Shown here one piece after another: positions 20,060 through 32,480 of a DNA stretch of 64,000 bases. Position numbers and translations under genes: made by a program. The notes under the pieces are model-generated. The model saw only the letters and a program-made list of their open reading frames with translations. It was not told the DNA's origin and did not search any database. Location of the stretch: NCBI GenBank assembly GCA_950022655.1, contig OX465580.1:125595016-125659015 (forward strand), read 5' to 3'. Numbering within the stretch: position 1 is the first letter of the stretch; every line of letters starts with the position of its first letter. This stretch comes from Alentia gelatinosa (Eukaryota; Annelida; Polychaeta; Phyllodocida; Polynoidae).

Positions 20060-20611
20060 TGTAAAGTTCTGGTCTATACATCCCTTTCGTGGCCATGTAA
20101 TATTGGTTTCTATGAGAAGAAAGTAATTATCTAAATTACCCCTAATTATTGAGGAACAAATTGACTGAATTGGACCAGTCGCCATTTTGGTTAGTAACCT
20201 CCTCCCTAATTTTTACAGTACAGCTGCCATGCTTTGAATGGCATATAATACCCCTATTATCGTTCACCTCTAGTTCCCAGTATGCCAACATGAGGGCAGG
20301 GCGCTCTACCAATGACACCTTGAGTTGTTCAGTGTCATGAGCGGCCTCCTGACATGTGCGACATACCGGAATGGGTGCTCAACCGGAATGGATTCGGTCT
20401 TCCCCTATTGGCTGTTGGTACAACGGCGCAGAGCTCACGGATGCCAAGCCTGTCATGTCAACCCCCTTCTGAGGGTATAAAACAAGGACCCTTTCTTGTC
20501 AATAAACAGTTAAGTTCTTGAGTCATAGTAGTACATAGTACCTCTGTGTTTGAGTTCTTCTCTCTCTTCTTAAGGTCTACTTCTTACTAAAGTAGGGCTC
20601 AAGACTTTACA
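20060..20611 (+). mobile_element. Solo LTR of an LTR retrotransposon, copy 1
   Basis: A 552-bp LTR starting TGTAAAGT and ending ACTTTACA, flanked by a 4-bp target duplication CTAC (20056-20059, 20612-20615). A TATA box (TATAAA, 20476-20481) and polyadenylation signal (AATAAA, 20501-20506) are present. A second copy in reverse orientation is at 51201-51771. No internal gag/pol region remains, so it is a recombination-derived solo LTR; 4-bp duplications fit Gypsy or related elements. Confidence 0.88.
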
Positions 20612-22115
20612 CTACGTTCTGATGTAATCTCGACATCTAATTCTCTCAATTAGAGACTTTAAGAATGGGGGAACCTATGCATTTCAAAAATGAGTCATCA
20701 ATCTTTCATATGTTCTTTGCATGTTCTCGCCTTTCTTTAAGAGTGGATATGCCTTGAACTGATAAATACAAATGTGAGCCAGAATCACGAAAACTATGTA
20801 ATTGAAAATAAAATTATAAAAATATTCCTTCAACATAACTTTATGTTCATTTCTCGACGGAAATTCCCTTGTACGGTTGATAACTTAATTTCATTTCAGG
20901 CTATACTGCAATATATAAGATATATTACAATGTATTTACTCTCAAGGTCATCTATTGCTATAGTTTTGTATAGACATTTTGCTATGTCTAAGTTATACCT
21001 TCAGAAAGAAATATAAAATTTCCATAGCGACATACAACAGCAAGGCCATCATTTCTTGTTATCATCATCATTTTTTTTCTTTTATTCAATAAACAAGGTT
21101 TTACGACGAACATTATTCGCACATATGCAGCGATCTTCCATAATGCTGTCACAAAGGACACATACAAGGAACAAGACAAATATAGGTGGACATACTGGAC
21201 AAGTATTTACAATTTACAGTCTCTATCTTACTGGTCTTATGTTTTGATCTCAAGTAACACTAAAGTTCCAGGTACTTAATCTTATGATCTAGATTTGTGA
21301 TAAAAGAATAGTCACTAATTTTCTTGAAAATTTAACAAATTTTTGCCCTCTACTGCCTTCTGAATTATTCTCATTTCCGATACATATGTATCCAATAAGG
21401 TGATGCGGAGGTCCACTTATTATTGTTAAATATTGGACTATTCGTATTGGTCCCACATCTACATAATTTCCATGGTTCAACCTATGTTTCTGCCAGTAGT
21501 TCAACATGTCAATGGTCTTGTCACCAAAAGAAATCTTTGCAATTTATGAGCTGACAAAAAGCCAAAGGAGTCAATATAGCTGGGCTGACTCATGACCTCA
21601 GGACTTACCATAATTTGTTCTTTTCTTCTTTTTTTAGATTCAGTTTTTCTATGAATTTTATTTCTGTGTTCAGCTTAAGCTTGATACATCACAGATGCCC
21701 TTTCGACCTTTGCAGGCGTTATAAAATCCTGCATGCTTGGTTGATATATATAACAGGTTCTTTGAAGTGACTTTCAGCCAATGTAAATACGATACATATT
21801 TATGAGGGCTGCTCATGTTTTATTTGTTCTAGGAGTGTGGGCTTACTTTTACCGAGGCTGTATCGAGTAACCCCAAATCACACTCTCAACGACTCGACGT
21901 AATCTAGTGAAGGAGCACACTGCAGTGGAAAGAATAATAGGTTCATGCATTAGTGCCTCGCAGGACAATGTATGCGTTGTGTGATGACGGTTACTGAAGG
22001 GTCAAGATAAAAAAAAAACTACACAATAGAAACATTTCTGTTCAAAGAAACGTATTGTACGTATACAATATTGAGTGGGTGTCAGGTACAAGCAGTCGTA
22101 TGCTCCGAAGAGTAA
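20612..22115. other. Noncoding, nothing recognised
   Basis: No gene identified. There is a T-rich patch with AATAAA-like signal around 21066-21095, possibly an antisense retroposon tail. The short reading frames are not convincing. Confidence 0.4.
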
Positions 22116-22395
22116 TATCAAGAAACGTCACGAAATTTCATACAATTGTTTATATGGCATGAGTTGTTTTCGCGGAATGATATCACTCAGCGGAGCTGAG
22201 TGATATCTGTAGCAGAAGACAACAAATGCCATGTACATAATTGTATGAAATTAAGTGACGTTTAGATTTTATCCTACCCCGTCACATGTTTTTAACTTCA
22301 TATGTCACCTGTGGCATATAAATATTATATGGCATAACCGTGGCATACAGTCACTCCATGTTAAGTCTATGGGGATTTATATGAGAGGTAGGATA
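22116..22395 (+). repeat. Family 1 twin-palindrome element, copy c
   Basis: The hairpin half spans 22126-22260: CGTCAC...AATTTCATACAATT pairs with AATTGTATGAAATT...GTGACG, tip CTCAGCGGAGCTGAG. The core (22264-22395) runs from TTATCCTACCCC to GGTAGGATA and contains CATGTTAAGTCTATGG. The start TATCAAGAAACGTCA is shared with the copies at 45213 and 62650. Confidence 0.85.
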
Positions 22396-22439
22396 ATACC
22401 CGAGGAGTAGTAATACCTGAGGAGCATACAACCGCTTTT

Positions 22440-22960
22440 ATCCGAAACCAGTCTATATTGTATTTATTATCCACCTTTTCCTGACAAGTGGCATGTCGAT
22501 ATCAGTTCATTTTAGGTAGGCACTATTTTTGTGGGGGTTCTTTTCAAGTACACTTTATAAGAGCCAGCTTGTGATAATTATCCTGACATATACATTAGTC
22601 ATAGAAAGACTGGTTTTCTTGTTCAGCTAGCAACTTGTTTGCATCACACAATTGACAAATAATAATTATTTTCCTGTTATACAGGTTTGCATTGATCACA
22701 TTGATATTACATACATTTCCTCTCAACAGACCATTCCAGAGTTTATAACCATGCACATCACCTTCCCGCCCAATTATTGATTAAGGAATACATACACAAT
22801 AATGACTGGTTTTATGTACGAGTGGCCGTAATCTCCGAGTAGTTGACACGTAGTAATATCCGAGAGATTAGCGAGGATATTACGTCGTCAACTACGAGGA
22901 GATTACGGCCCCTCGTATACAGAACCAGTCGTTATTGTATTTATTACCCACCTACATGAT
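22440..22960. repeat. Family 2 element pieces (two partial copies)
   Basis: 22440-22500 carries CGAAACCAGTCTATATTG followed by TTATTATCCACC. 22796-22950 is a full hairpin (GGCCGTAATCTCC / GGAGATTACGGCC arms, inner TAGTAATATCC / GGATATTACG) followed by TTATTACCCACC. The inverted-repeat core halves are incomplete or diverged. Confidence 0.65.
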
Positions 22961-23241
22961 TACAACAAATCGATTGCAATAAAGATGTTTCTGTAAGACA
23001 GTTAGTCCCAAACACCACAGCACTGTCAAGGATGGCAGTAATTGGGTGTAGACTTACACCAAAAATGTAGTTCGCCATTTCACCATGATTTTAGCATGCA
23101 AAGCATGTTATGACTGTAATTTCTGATGGTAAATGAGATTATCATGACTGACTATGAATAATACATATTGAATGAACATTCAAGAAACTTATTTTGAGAT
23201 ACATGATAATTTTACATCAGTATGGATGGGACTTTTTTCCG

Positions 23242-23261
23242 GAATCTCCTGCAGGAGATTC
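23242..23261. repeat. Perfect 20-bp palindrome
   Basis: GAATCTCCTGCAGGAGATTC, followed by another short copy of AGAATCTCC and, at 23325, a GGTGGGTAATAAAG end typical of family 2. Probably the interior of a diverged family 2 core. Confidence 0.6.
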
Positions 23262-23339
23262 TGACATGTCAGAATCTCCCGGTAGCCGATTCCAGGTGCT
23301 CTATACATTTCCTATGGAGACTCCGTATTTGGTGGGTAA

Positions 23340-23990
23340 TAAAGTTCTTAAATATCTCCTTATGGGCAATTTTAAAGGAACTCTACGACTCTATTTTCCT
23401 CAACTGTACAGGCAAGTCATTCCATAGTAAGGCACTAAAGTATCTTAGGTTTCTCTTAAACCATCCAGTTCTTGGTAGCAGAGGATTAAACAAAGGCGCA
23501 TGATGCAATCTTGTTTTTGTCGCACTTTATCCCAGCAAGCCATCATTTTGCATTAAACTATACATATGAGTAAATACACAATATTGACTGGTTTCAGATA
23601 CAACCGCTTTTATCCGAAACCAGTCTATATTGTATTTATTATCCACCTTTTCTGGACAAGTGGCATGTCAATATCAGTTCGTTCTAGTTATGCACTATTT
23701 TCCCTTACGGACTATTTTTCCGTATGCGCCACCCGGAGCATACAACATATCCGTATGCGCCGGGTATGTCCATACACACTCCCTATGTGTTTTCTATGGA
23801 TACTTTGTATTAGGTGGATAATGAAATTTGATGCGTTCTTATATCTATTAGCATAGGCATTTGAATACTTCTATGTACTATCATTGTTCTAGAATGTTGA
23901 TGTGCCTATAGCAATCTTCGGTGCTTCATTTTGTAAAGTCTGTAGCCTTGCAAAGCCTGGCCTGTTTGAGTTAGAGAACAAAACTTTACT
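23340..23990 (-). pseudogene. LINE ORF2 remnant split by a family 2 element
   Basis: On the minus strand, 23980-23890 encodes FARLQTLQNEAPKIAI, a typical LINE motif (LQ..QN.A.K). After the inserted repeat 23570-23826 the protein resumes with LPRTGWFKRNLRYFSALLWN, DLPVQL and, after one stop, SSFKIAHKEIFK, the usual C-terminal end of CR1-like ORF2. The two parts are in the expected order and spacing once the repeat is removed. It is 5'-truncated and dead. Confidence 0.55.
23570..23826. repeat. Family 2 twin-palindrome element, complete copy
   Basis: A short hairpin (ATTGACTGGTTTC / GAAACCAGTCTATATTG, 23581-23634) sits beside a core bounded by TTATTATCCACCT (23636) and AGGTGGATAATGA (23814-23826). 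The core carries CCGTATGCGCC-type internal repeats. It is inserted in a LINE remnant. Confidence 0.75.
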
Positions 23991-26800
23991 TAGCTTTATC
24001 GGGACTCGGAGCATACAGCATATCTGTATGCTCCGGGTATGGTGACATGGTGACACATACTCACTATGTGTTTCTATTGCCACTTTTAATGTATTAGGTA
24101 GATAATAAAAGAGAAGCATATCTAGTGTCTAAAACGGTATTCTGTAATCGAACATATAATTTACACTTTTGGCATACAGAAGTTAAGTACAAAATTATTC
24201 ATTCTCTTGTTGGTAAAGCTATATATGTATTCTATTGGTTTGAGCTTTCTGAAAAGTCTCGAACTTACATATATAGGTTAAATTTGAACATGGAGTGTGA
24301 CCTGCAATATTCAAATAATGTGTGCGGAATAACCTATATCTACTCCCCTATTTTATAAATAATAGGTTAAGCTCTCCTCGATGCACCAGATATGAAACCG
24401 AGAAATATATAATGCTTCGACCCAATATTGTTTTAAGATTATTGCTAGATAAATTTAATGCTTGCCCGATATATATGTGTCCTTTGGATGAGTGCCGTTT
24501 GGCTTCTCTTCAATATTTTACTACAGTGATTACTCATGTGGAATTTGTTCATATATATGTGTTCATGTCTGGTACAAACCCAATAACTAGGTGTCCACTG
24601 AATCCCCTGGCTTTTAGCAGTGACATATTGATTTGCAAGAAACCTTAAGAGATTTTACTATACCCTATGGCACAGCCCTTAGAAGAGAGCAAGGACTTCT
24701 AACCACAGTGTTTTCTTAAGCGATCATTTCCAAAAGATTTCATATTTGCAAGTGGTGTTAGGGATATAAGCAACACCTTGGTTTCTATTGAATGTTGCAT
24801 GAACCTATTTTCAACTGGCAGACGAAAACGGAACTGATTAATTGAATTCTCCTTGTAGTCAGTTGGTGGTGGTCAATGACTGCACGGCCGTATCTAAAAT
24901 TCACTGAGGGTACTGTGTATGACTTTTTTCTGCCGCATTTGACATGTCCATACCGACGGAATCGTCCTCTGAACTCATTGACTCTTACCGATGATTTCAA
25001 ACCCCTTTGATTCTGTTAGTCGGTGGTGGCCTTAATCTATGCACAATTAATTCTCTGCATGTCTGCTTCCATCTGGCGTCGGTATACCCTAAAAATCGAT
25101 TGGTGGTTCCCGACTGCAGATCGGTGGCATATAGTTGGCCAGTGGAAAATGGCTTATGTAGTTTATCTGTGTCATTTAAGGATAGTTTTCTGCAAACCAG
25201 TATTGCATTTTTTGAAGGTATTACTTCGTTGAGGAAGGTAACATAAGTAACCTAGATTGTGATTCCAAATATCACGAGAAAGCACACCTTTCAAGGATGC
25301 AAATGAGATACAAAGCCCAGCCTAATAAGACTGTAGTGTTGTGCTTGTGATGGAGACAGACTTACTGGGACAGGCATTTCCCCTGGGTGTATAGGTGAGG
25401 TATATGATATTATTTTTTATCATATTTTATTGAAGATATTATTGACGGCTATTTTTAGTATGATTTTTCTTTGTTCTTATAATCAGGGTAGGTTTGGATT
25501 TGTTGGTAATCAGTTGGCATTTTTTAATACTCGCATGGCTTTAACATTCTTCCCACAGAAGTTATGCACGATGTTTTTATCAACATTCATAGCGTTTATT
25601 GTAAAGGTACATTTCATCCACTTGAAGGGATTCTCTTCATCTCCCTACTGCTACTTATTAAGTAGCAAATTACAAGTCAATCATTCTGCAATTAGCCTGA
25701 TGTCCAACTAAATGATCAATGAATATATGTGTCCAAATACTCTGCTAACTTTATATATGTGCAGTTTCACTTTCAGTAAAGTGAGTAGAAGTATTTCCTT
25801 TTTGATTTTATTTATATCTCACTGTTGCATAACAATATGGCACACTGTTCAAACCCACGCCGTCTTAAATGCGTTTAAGTAGTTCGTATAGCAAATTGAA
25901 TCTCATGAATTTGGCCTTCGACTATTTCAAGCATAAAAATAGCATATTGTTTGGACATTGCCTTGGGTTTAGCCACTAATCTGCTCCAAATATCATTGTT
26001 GCGTTGTTCATTGCCAATGCTCGTTGGATTGGGGCTTTAGGATCAAGATATGTCAGAGTAATGGTCCCACTGTCCGTTGCATCGGATATTGCATAGGTAC
26101 TATTATAATCGTGACCATCGATATTGTGCACATGTGCCTAGATTATGCCTGTTTATGACAGAGTGTGCAGCATTGCTGTGTTGCTCTGTAATCAAGTGTG
26201 AAATGTATGCGTGATTAGCAGATCCCATAAGAAGACATGAGATGGCTCAAGATAGGACTTTTCTGTTAAATACAATGTTGTAATTTCAAACAAAACACTG
26301 TTCCCGATGTCAATATATGGAACACTGTTCTGTACACGTCGAGTAAAATATCAATTGTTAGGCCAAATCAATTTAATTATTTTACCAATTTGGGGTATAT
26401 AGTAAATATAAACCAACCCACCATGCTTGTACTAGCAACAAACTCGATAATGATTTATGGTATGTACGGAACTCGGCGTAAGCGCTTCGGTCCGTAAAAC
26501 CGTAAATTGCCATCTCGTCTAGTGCTTGTACAGCATACACATATAATTACTTAATATATTGCGGGTCCGTTATATGATACCTGTCTGGTGGTGATCAGAA
26601 CCAGATTTATAACTGATGACATTGCTAAGATTTTCTACATGGGATTTTTATGGGCTGAGTCTTTTTAGCGAGTTACCAATACAACAAGAGGAAACCTCTT
26701 GTTGTTGTCCCTACAATAAGAATATCTTCAGCTGGTGTTAACTTGGGGTTTTCCTGATTGGAAGGGAGGGGGAAGGGAATAGCAAGTAGGTTAATGAAAT
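23991..26800. other. Noncoding; one partial family 2 core
   Basis: 23998-24110 resembles the right half of a family 2 core (CGGAGCATACAGCATATC ... TATTAGGTAGATAATAAA). From there to 26800 I see no gene: AT-rich DNA with frames of at most about 110 codons lacking domain features. Confidence 0.4.
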
Positions 26801-26804
26801 ACTC

Positions 26805-26807
<3 letters not shown>

Positions 26808-26872
<65 letters not shown>

Positions 26873-26894
26873 ATATATATATATATATATATAC
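26808..26894. repeat. (TA)n microsatellite
   Basis: About 87 bp of TA repeats with one small interruption; another short TA tract is at 27178-27195. The GC- and CCTCC-rich sequence between them (26935-27080) is low-complexity, not coding. Confidence 0.95.
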
Positions 26895-27195
26895 GCCCAT
26901 GCCTTATATACGGACGCGTCTTGGCTGTATTTCACACCCGGCGTACATGAGAGGAAATATCCTCTGCCCCCGCCGCCTCCTGCCCATTTGTGTTGGTAGA
27001 AGTACAGGTGTCCTCAGTAGGAAGCCCTCCTCCCGCCCCCCTCCTCCACCTCCCCCCGCCCGCTCTCAGTGACGCCCTCTTCACTGGATGCTTATATACG
27101 CCTACAGGTGAGGTGTATACACACGGGGAACTGGACGACCTTGTATACGCAAAATACCTACTTATATACGCCGGGCGCATATATATATATATGTA

Positions 27196-27961
27196 AAATA
27201 ATGATGTTCGTGCAGTGAATCACCAACGTACAGGGACAATACTATGCCATGATCATGGTGGTGGGATGTGAGATGATGTCCTAAAGACAAATGCTGGTAG
27301 TTGGGTAATTTCTAAATTCTATTGAGTTTTGCAAATAACTCAGGATAATATAAGTTCAATATATCAGAAATTAGAAAATGCAATTCTGGATTGATAGTTT
27401 GGAACATGCACAAATGAGAAATGCTAAAATGATACCATGTCACCATGCTAATTTCTATGGGAAGGCCATCTGAAGACGATAAGTGCTTATCTATTGGTGT
27501 CTATGGGAAACTGCTACCTTTTCATGAAACCAGATGGCAGCACCAGTGTTAATTGAGTAGAACCAGGGGGCGCTTCGATACCTACCCGCATTTGTCTTTA
27601 ATCAAGTTCCCAATCAGCAGCCAGGATTTGAGAAAATAAGCAAGACATCAACATGGAAATTCATATGTTCCTAAATTGATTTGCGACGTAATGTGAATTA
27701 TTCCGATATTCGGGTGCTATTCTAATGTCTGTCAAAGGGGTGAGATAGATCCAGTACCTCAATCTTCACTAGGCTTTACCTCGATGACGATGGTGGTGCA
27801 TCTTAACTCGTGGAGTATTGTCTATTTATACGATTCTCAATGCAGTTCGATATAAATGAGAAATTGTCGCCATTGCTCCAGATTAAATACCACCGGCAAA
27901 CTACTGGGTCAAGCAAGTAGTCGAGCTATGCCTGTAGATTCAATGTCAGCTCCAAGAGTTG
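27196..27961. other. Noncoding, nothing recognised
   Basis: No gene, RNA or repeat boundary identified. Confidence 0.4.

Positions 27962-28033
<72 letters not shown>
27962..28033. repeat. (TAA)n microsatellite
   Basis: 24 nearly perfect TAA/ATA trinucleotide units. It gives poly-Asn, poly-Ile or poly-Tyr in the frames that cross it; these are not genes. Confidence 0.97.
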
Positions 28034-28034
28034 G

Positions 28035-28243
28035 TAATTCACAGCATTATTTGCAAACCTTTCAATTGCAAGATCGAATATGTAGGTCAAACGAAGAAGC
28101 GCCTCAAGGACTGTTTCCAGAGGAATTTCTACAACATCACAAACAACAATGATCATATCACAGCAGCAAGCACTACTGCAGACTGGATGGTGTCGAGATG
28201 CATGTTTTGGGCTTTAGATATGCACATCCACAGAGTGGCATAG
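28035..28243 (+). pseudogene. Possible GIY-YIG-type remnant (Penelope-like element)
   Basis: The plus-strand frame after the TAA tract reads CKIEYVGQTKKRLKDCFQRN and continues NNNDHITAAS. A Cys, then YVGQT, then a basic helix R-L-K-D is the hallmark start of GIY-YIG endonuclease domains, which Penelope-like retroelements carry at their C terminus. Only about 60 residues are readable and no RT was found beside it. It may be a chance match. Confidence 0.35.
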
Positions 28244-28519
28244 ATAAATATCTAAGGGGTCTAATTGAATTCAATTTCGTTCAGCGTCAATACTCCAATG
28301 CCGCAATAGGCCATAATAGGGTCTAGACCATGGTATAGAAAGATACTCAGGGTTGTTTTACCACTAGCCTACTCTGTAAAAGAAAATTTACCAGCCACAC
28401 AAGTAGGCAACTACAATACTTGTGTCCTTGCTTTTTCATTTTAATTTAGAAGTTTTTATTCAATTATCCTTGAAGCAGTTCTTCCATTGAATGTTCATGT
28501 GGTTGTACTTCAAGACTAA

Positions 28520-29030
28520 TTCACACTGATGAGTGAGGAAGGGGCGTATAACAACAACCAACAGGAAAAAAAGCAAAAGCAAAAACAATTAAAAGACAAA
28601 AATAAAATTGATCTAGGCTCCGTATCAGACAAGATGCTTCTTGGAAAGATATAATCTAAGATTCTTTCTGAGTATTGTTCAAGATTCCGATTGATGTAGG
28701 TATCCTGGTAATTGATCATTCTTTTTATTCCACGGTGATATATTTGTAGGTGAAACTTCTAAATTGCCTTTCCTTGAAATGAATATTGTTGTCAATAGGC
28801 GTACCGCATGGTGCCACATCAAGAATAAATATATTTCTCGACTGTTTATACATTATCGAAGGTAATTGATTGATTTGTCTCGTTGATAAAAAGCTCAATC
28901 CCGCGCTCTTTGTGTAGCTGCTCAACTGATACTGCCTGGTATAATAATCGTATTGCACAACTCACAGAACCCTATTTTGTAGACGTTGGAGTTTGACAAT
29001 GTCTACAAAATCAGCGTTACAATACAGTAA
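28520..29030 (-). pseudogene. LINE ORF2 remnant
   Basis: The minus strand reads YCNADFVDIVKLQRLQNRVL, a stop, then LSFLSTRQINQLPSIMYKQS. This is the LINE region after the polymerase core (LQ.LQNR..R, then L...R...L...MYK). One stop and 5' truncation mark it as dead. Confidence 0.55.
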
Positions 29031-29159
29031 TATCTTCAAGGGCCGTACAGCTGCAGTATATATCAAGTAACATCCCTCTTTCTGTACAAAGAACATCCCT
29101 CTTTCAGTAAACAAAAATCATTTATCTTTTTAGAAATTAGTGTCAGTTATTACCAAGGG

Positions 29160-29396
29160 AGTGAAAACTTCTGTGAAGAAGAACATATATATTACCTTAT
29201 CCTCTCATGCATCATTAATCCAATAGGGTGAACCTATGAAAGTTCCCAGTGTTAGTCTATGGGGTGAGGGAATAGAGGGAAACTATGTTCTGATGAGCAA
29301 AAGGTACGAGAGAAGGTTACGAGGTAAGGCTCGAAAAAATTACTGCCCCAGGCCTTGGCCGCGGGCAGTAATTTTTCCGAGCCTTACCGAGTAACT
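29160..29396. repeat. Twin-palindrome element with 33-bp hairpin arms
   Basis: A core-like part (29195-29280) has CCTTATCCTCTC and CAGTGTTAGTCTATGGGG. The hairpin spans 29316-29396: GGTAAGGCTCG and AAAAATTACTGCCC pair with GGGCAGTAATTTTT and CGAGCCTTACC, loop CAGGCCTTGGCCGC. A diverged member of the family 1 type. Confidence 0.65.
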
Positions 29397-30220
29397 TTGA
29401 CTTTTGATTACCGGTACTTGGTTTCCCTTTTCCTATATACCTTTAAATATCGATAAAAATGATGATTTCTTTTCCTGCGATAGCCCCAGAAAAATGGCCA
29501 CCCTTATCGAGTAACTGCAATAGCTAAGGTTTCGTCCCGCAGCTCTTTATGTCACGTGGTCAGGCCGGGACGAAATCGTCAGCCTGGGACGAAAACGTCA
29601 GCTTCGCTACATAACTTATAATTACTGCACCCCCAGCAGTGGTATGTAACTATAGAAGTTTCGGAAATGGGTATATAGGAATATCCGCTATTACCCCGGG
29701 AATTAGTAGGCCCTATTCCCTCATTAATAAGATTAATTCTGTCGGTCACTCCTTCGCATGGAAGAATCCAGTCTTGTTGATGCGAAAAGAGATATGTTTC
29801 TTTGATTACATGGGAATTACTTAAACGATAGTGATTTTAAAAGGATTTATGTTTCAGGGGAGGAAAATGCTTTATGGGACTTATGCATAAGTTCATTTCT
29901 AGTTATTCCACTAAAAGATTCGAGCGAAACTAACTAAATATTGAATGATAATTAATGTTCACTGCTCATGAGTCAACCAATAGATGCAGCACACTACACC
30001 ATATTTGTGAATCATTTGATAGAAATGTAGAGTTACTGTGGTAGTCAGGGTAATGATAATAGAATTATGATAGGTTCTACTCTGTACCATTGATCTCCAT
30101 TCTCAAGGAGCATTATGTCATTGTCAGTATTGACTTGATGTGCTGTCTGGCGGATTCCCCGAGATTTACACAGGTCTGTGAGTTGTTTCCTTCTATACAT
30201 AGCCTTTATACATAGACAAT
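29397..30220. other. Noncoding, nothing recognised
   Basis: Contains a short GGGACGAAA repetition around 29530-29600 but no gene. Confidence 0.4.
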
Positions 30221-30224
30221 ATCA

Positions 30225-30555
30225 TCCATTGTATACAAAGTCCCCATTGAGAATGTACGGGGACCCAGTAAACCACGACCCATTATATAAATCCTTTCAG
30301 ATACCATAATTGTGGTATACGGATTCAAATATGTGGTATACGGCGCTAAAGCCATGGTATACCGGAAATATGTCCCTTTGTGCTATTGAGCAAAGAAATT
30401 GTCCCTATTGTTATACCTGTTAATATGGCAATTACTGGGTTTGATTTGTACGATAAGATGGATAAAAAATGCAACAAACGATGGTTATATGGACAGGTAC
30501 TCTATAAACCGCTCGAGGTTGCCATTGTAATACACTCAACGACTCCCGATAGGTA
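30225..30555. repeat. Family 3 repeat, copy 1
   Basis: It shares with 46468-46835 and 54800-55245 the ordered blocks ATACCATAATTGTGGTATAC, GGTATACCGG/GG, GTCCCTATTG, TATGGCAATTACTGGGTTT, GATGGATAAAAAATGCAA, GATGGTTAT and a CGCTCGAGGTTG hairpin end. Internal palindromes are of the GTATACC type. Noncoding. Confidence 0.7.
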
Positions 30556-32060
30556 ATAATTTTAAAATTAAAGTAAAGGAAGTATTAGCTACAATAGTGA
30601 ATCAGGACGATGTTGAGTGATATAAAATCCTGACTATGTGAAAAATGTTTGTATAAACCAGATGTTTCTCAAGATAGAATATGCATTTTTCAATTCAGCC
30701 GGTTTTCAAAGTTTGAAAGGACTGCAATTAGAGAAATTTGGCCCATACGCCAGTTTTTGAAATATCCTAAATTCTGCGCTTTGGGCAGTATTTTGTAGTT
30801 TACAAGTAAATAGATATGTATATATTTATATGGTAAATGATTTACACTCATTTCTGTTATTTGTTATATCAAATCAGGTATAGTCTTAGGGATTACTTTC
30901 TTCATTGGAGGGTACCTCAAGTGTTACAGGGTTTTGTTTGTCAACATAACACATGTGCTCACCCGAAGGGGCAGTCTAATCAACAGTAGATTCACATCAT
31001 AAAGTGGTTTACAGATGAAAAAGAAACAGCTGTATTGTCTGTTAACCCCATTTAACAATTCCTATATTTCCTAACTAATGATATGTGAATTGTTTGACTT
31101 GTATAACCTTTAACAGTTGCCTCGTTTTGAATCTGAGACTTTGCTGGTCTCCCCTGTCTTTAGTGGATACCCAGGGAACAGGCTTTGGGTTGGGGCAGAG
31201 ACTAAGCACAGCGCTAGCGCCGTGAAAGATCTGGGGGGAGAGTGGGTTATAGTATCTAACGATTTTTAAACAATTGGTAATGGTTTACTGAGTCCACATA
31301 CATTCTCAATAGGTACTTGACATACCATAGATGATAAATATCTACCGTCCATATTTTTACTTCCATACCAAAGAAGGATAACGTAAATATAAGGAATTGC
31401 GTCTCTCCTGTACCATAGTTTGCCCAGCTGTTCATGCGCTCAATACTTCGCGAAACATAATGGGAATTAGGAGATTTATGCTAGTGAAGGGTTAATAAGG
31501 TCACTTTGGAAAGCAAAGTGAATACTATATAGCGAGTGATTGATTAAGGGAGTAGCTTGAAGAGTTGGCAATAAAGGTCTCGTCAGGATAAATATTAGGA
31601 TAAATATCATACTGCGCCGAGCTACAACGTAAGGAGTGTTAGTATTACAGGGCAGACATTGAGTCTGGCCCTTTAACTTGTGTCATAATGAATGCCTCTG
31701 TTTACCCTGTGCACTTTCTTGGGCCTTCTTGAACCGTAACGGTAACGTTTCCTAATCCAGTTGATCCCGTTTTCAGATCGTTAGCGTCAACCCTCGATCA
31801 AACAAATCGGGGTACGTAACCTGCTTGGCGGAGTCATTGAGAGGCGGGGGTTAAAGACTAACGGGCCGTGCCTTGATGGATCCTTCGCCGCGATCCACTG
31901 GCTTCAGAGCGGGCCCCTCCTCATGCCATCCCGGGGCTGTTTACTCAACGTCTTCCACGATTTCTCTCCGCCTTTAATTAACCATCTAAGGACGAATAAT
32001 GCCTTAAAGCATCAACCGGCCCTGGCCGAATGATACCTCAAGGCATCATTTCTCAAATAT
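30556..32060. other. Noncoding; GC-richer patch near 31740-31990
   Basis: No coding signal found. The patch 31740-31990 is GC-rich with CpGs but has no open frame of note. Confidence 0.4.
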
Positions 32061-32064
32061 TTCC

Positions 32065-32480
32065 TTTTTTTTTAATAGCAGTTTTTATTGACATCAATAA
32101 GATTCAATTACAATGAGATATCATATGATATCCTTTCAGCAGGATATCAAATGATGAACAGTTAACAACAACTAACGCATACTAGTTCAAACAAGAAAGA
32201 GTAATACAATGTTGCTATTTTTTATGGACACTTCACCCGACAAAATAGAGTATGAACATGGGTGCTACAGAATTACTTCTGGTGTTTATAATAGGTACTA
32301 TATATCTTCATTGTAGTTATAAAAGATTAAGTGGTATTAATCTTAAAAGATTTAGAAAATTGTTTTCAACAAAGAAATATTGGATCAATAAACATAAAGT
32401 TTTCATAGAATGTCGGCATGGCATTTTATTTGATATCAGAAATAAAATAATTTTGAGCACAGTGTATTGTATGCTGTGAT
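32065..32480 (-). repeat. Possible antisense retroposon 3' end
   Basis: A T tract (32068-32076) followed by TTTTTATTGACATCAATAAG is the reverse complement of an AATAAAAA-type tail, like the LINE tail at 60808. The upstream minus-strand sequence lacks a recognisable ORF2 end, so this is a weak call. Confidence 0.25.

Noticed and set aside
22116..22395. Palindromic repeats as CRISPR-like arrays
   Set aside because: Eukaryotic sequence, with no regular repeat-spacer pattern; they are MITE-like elements.
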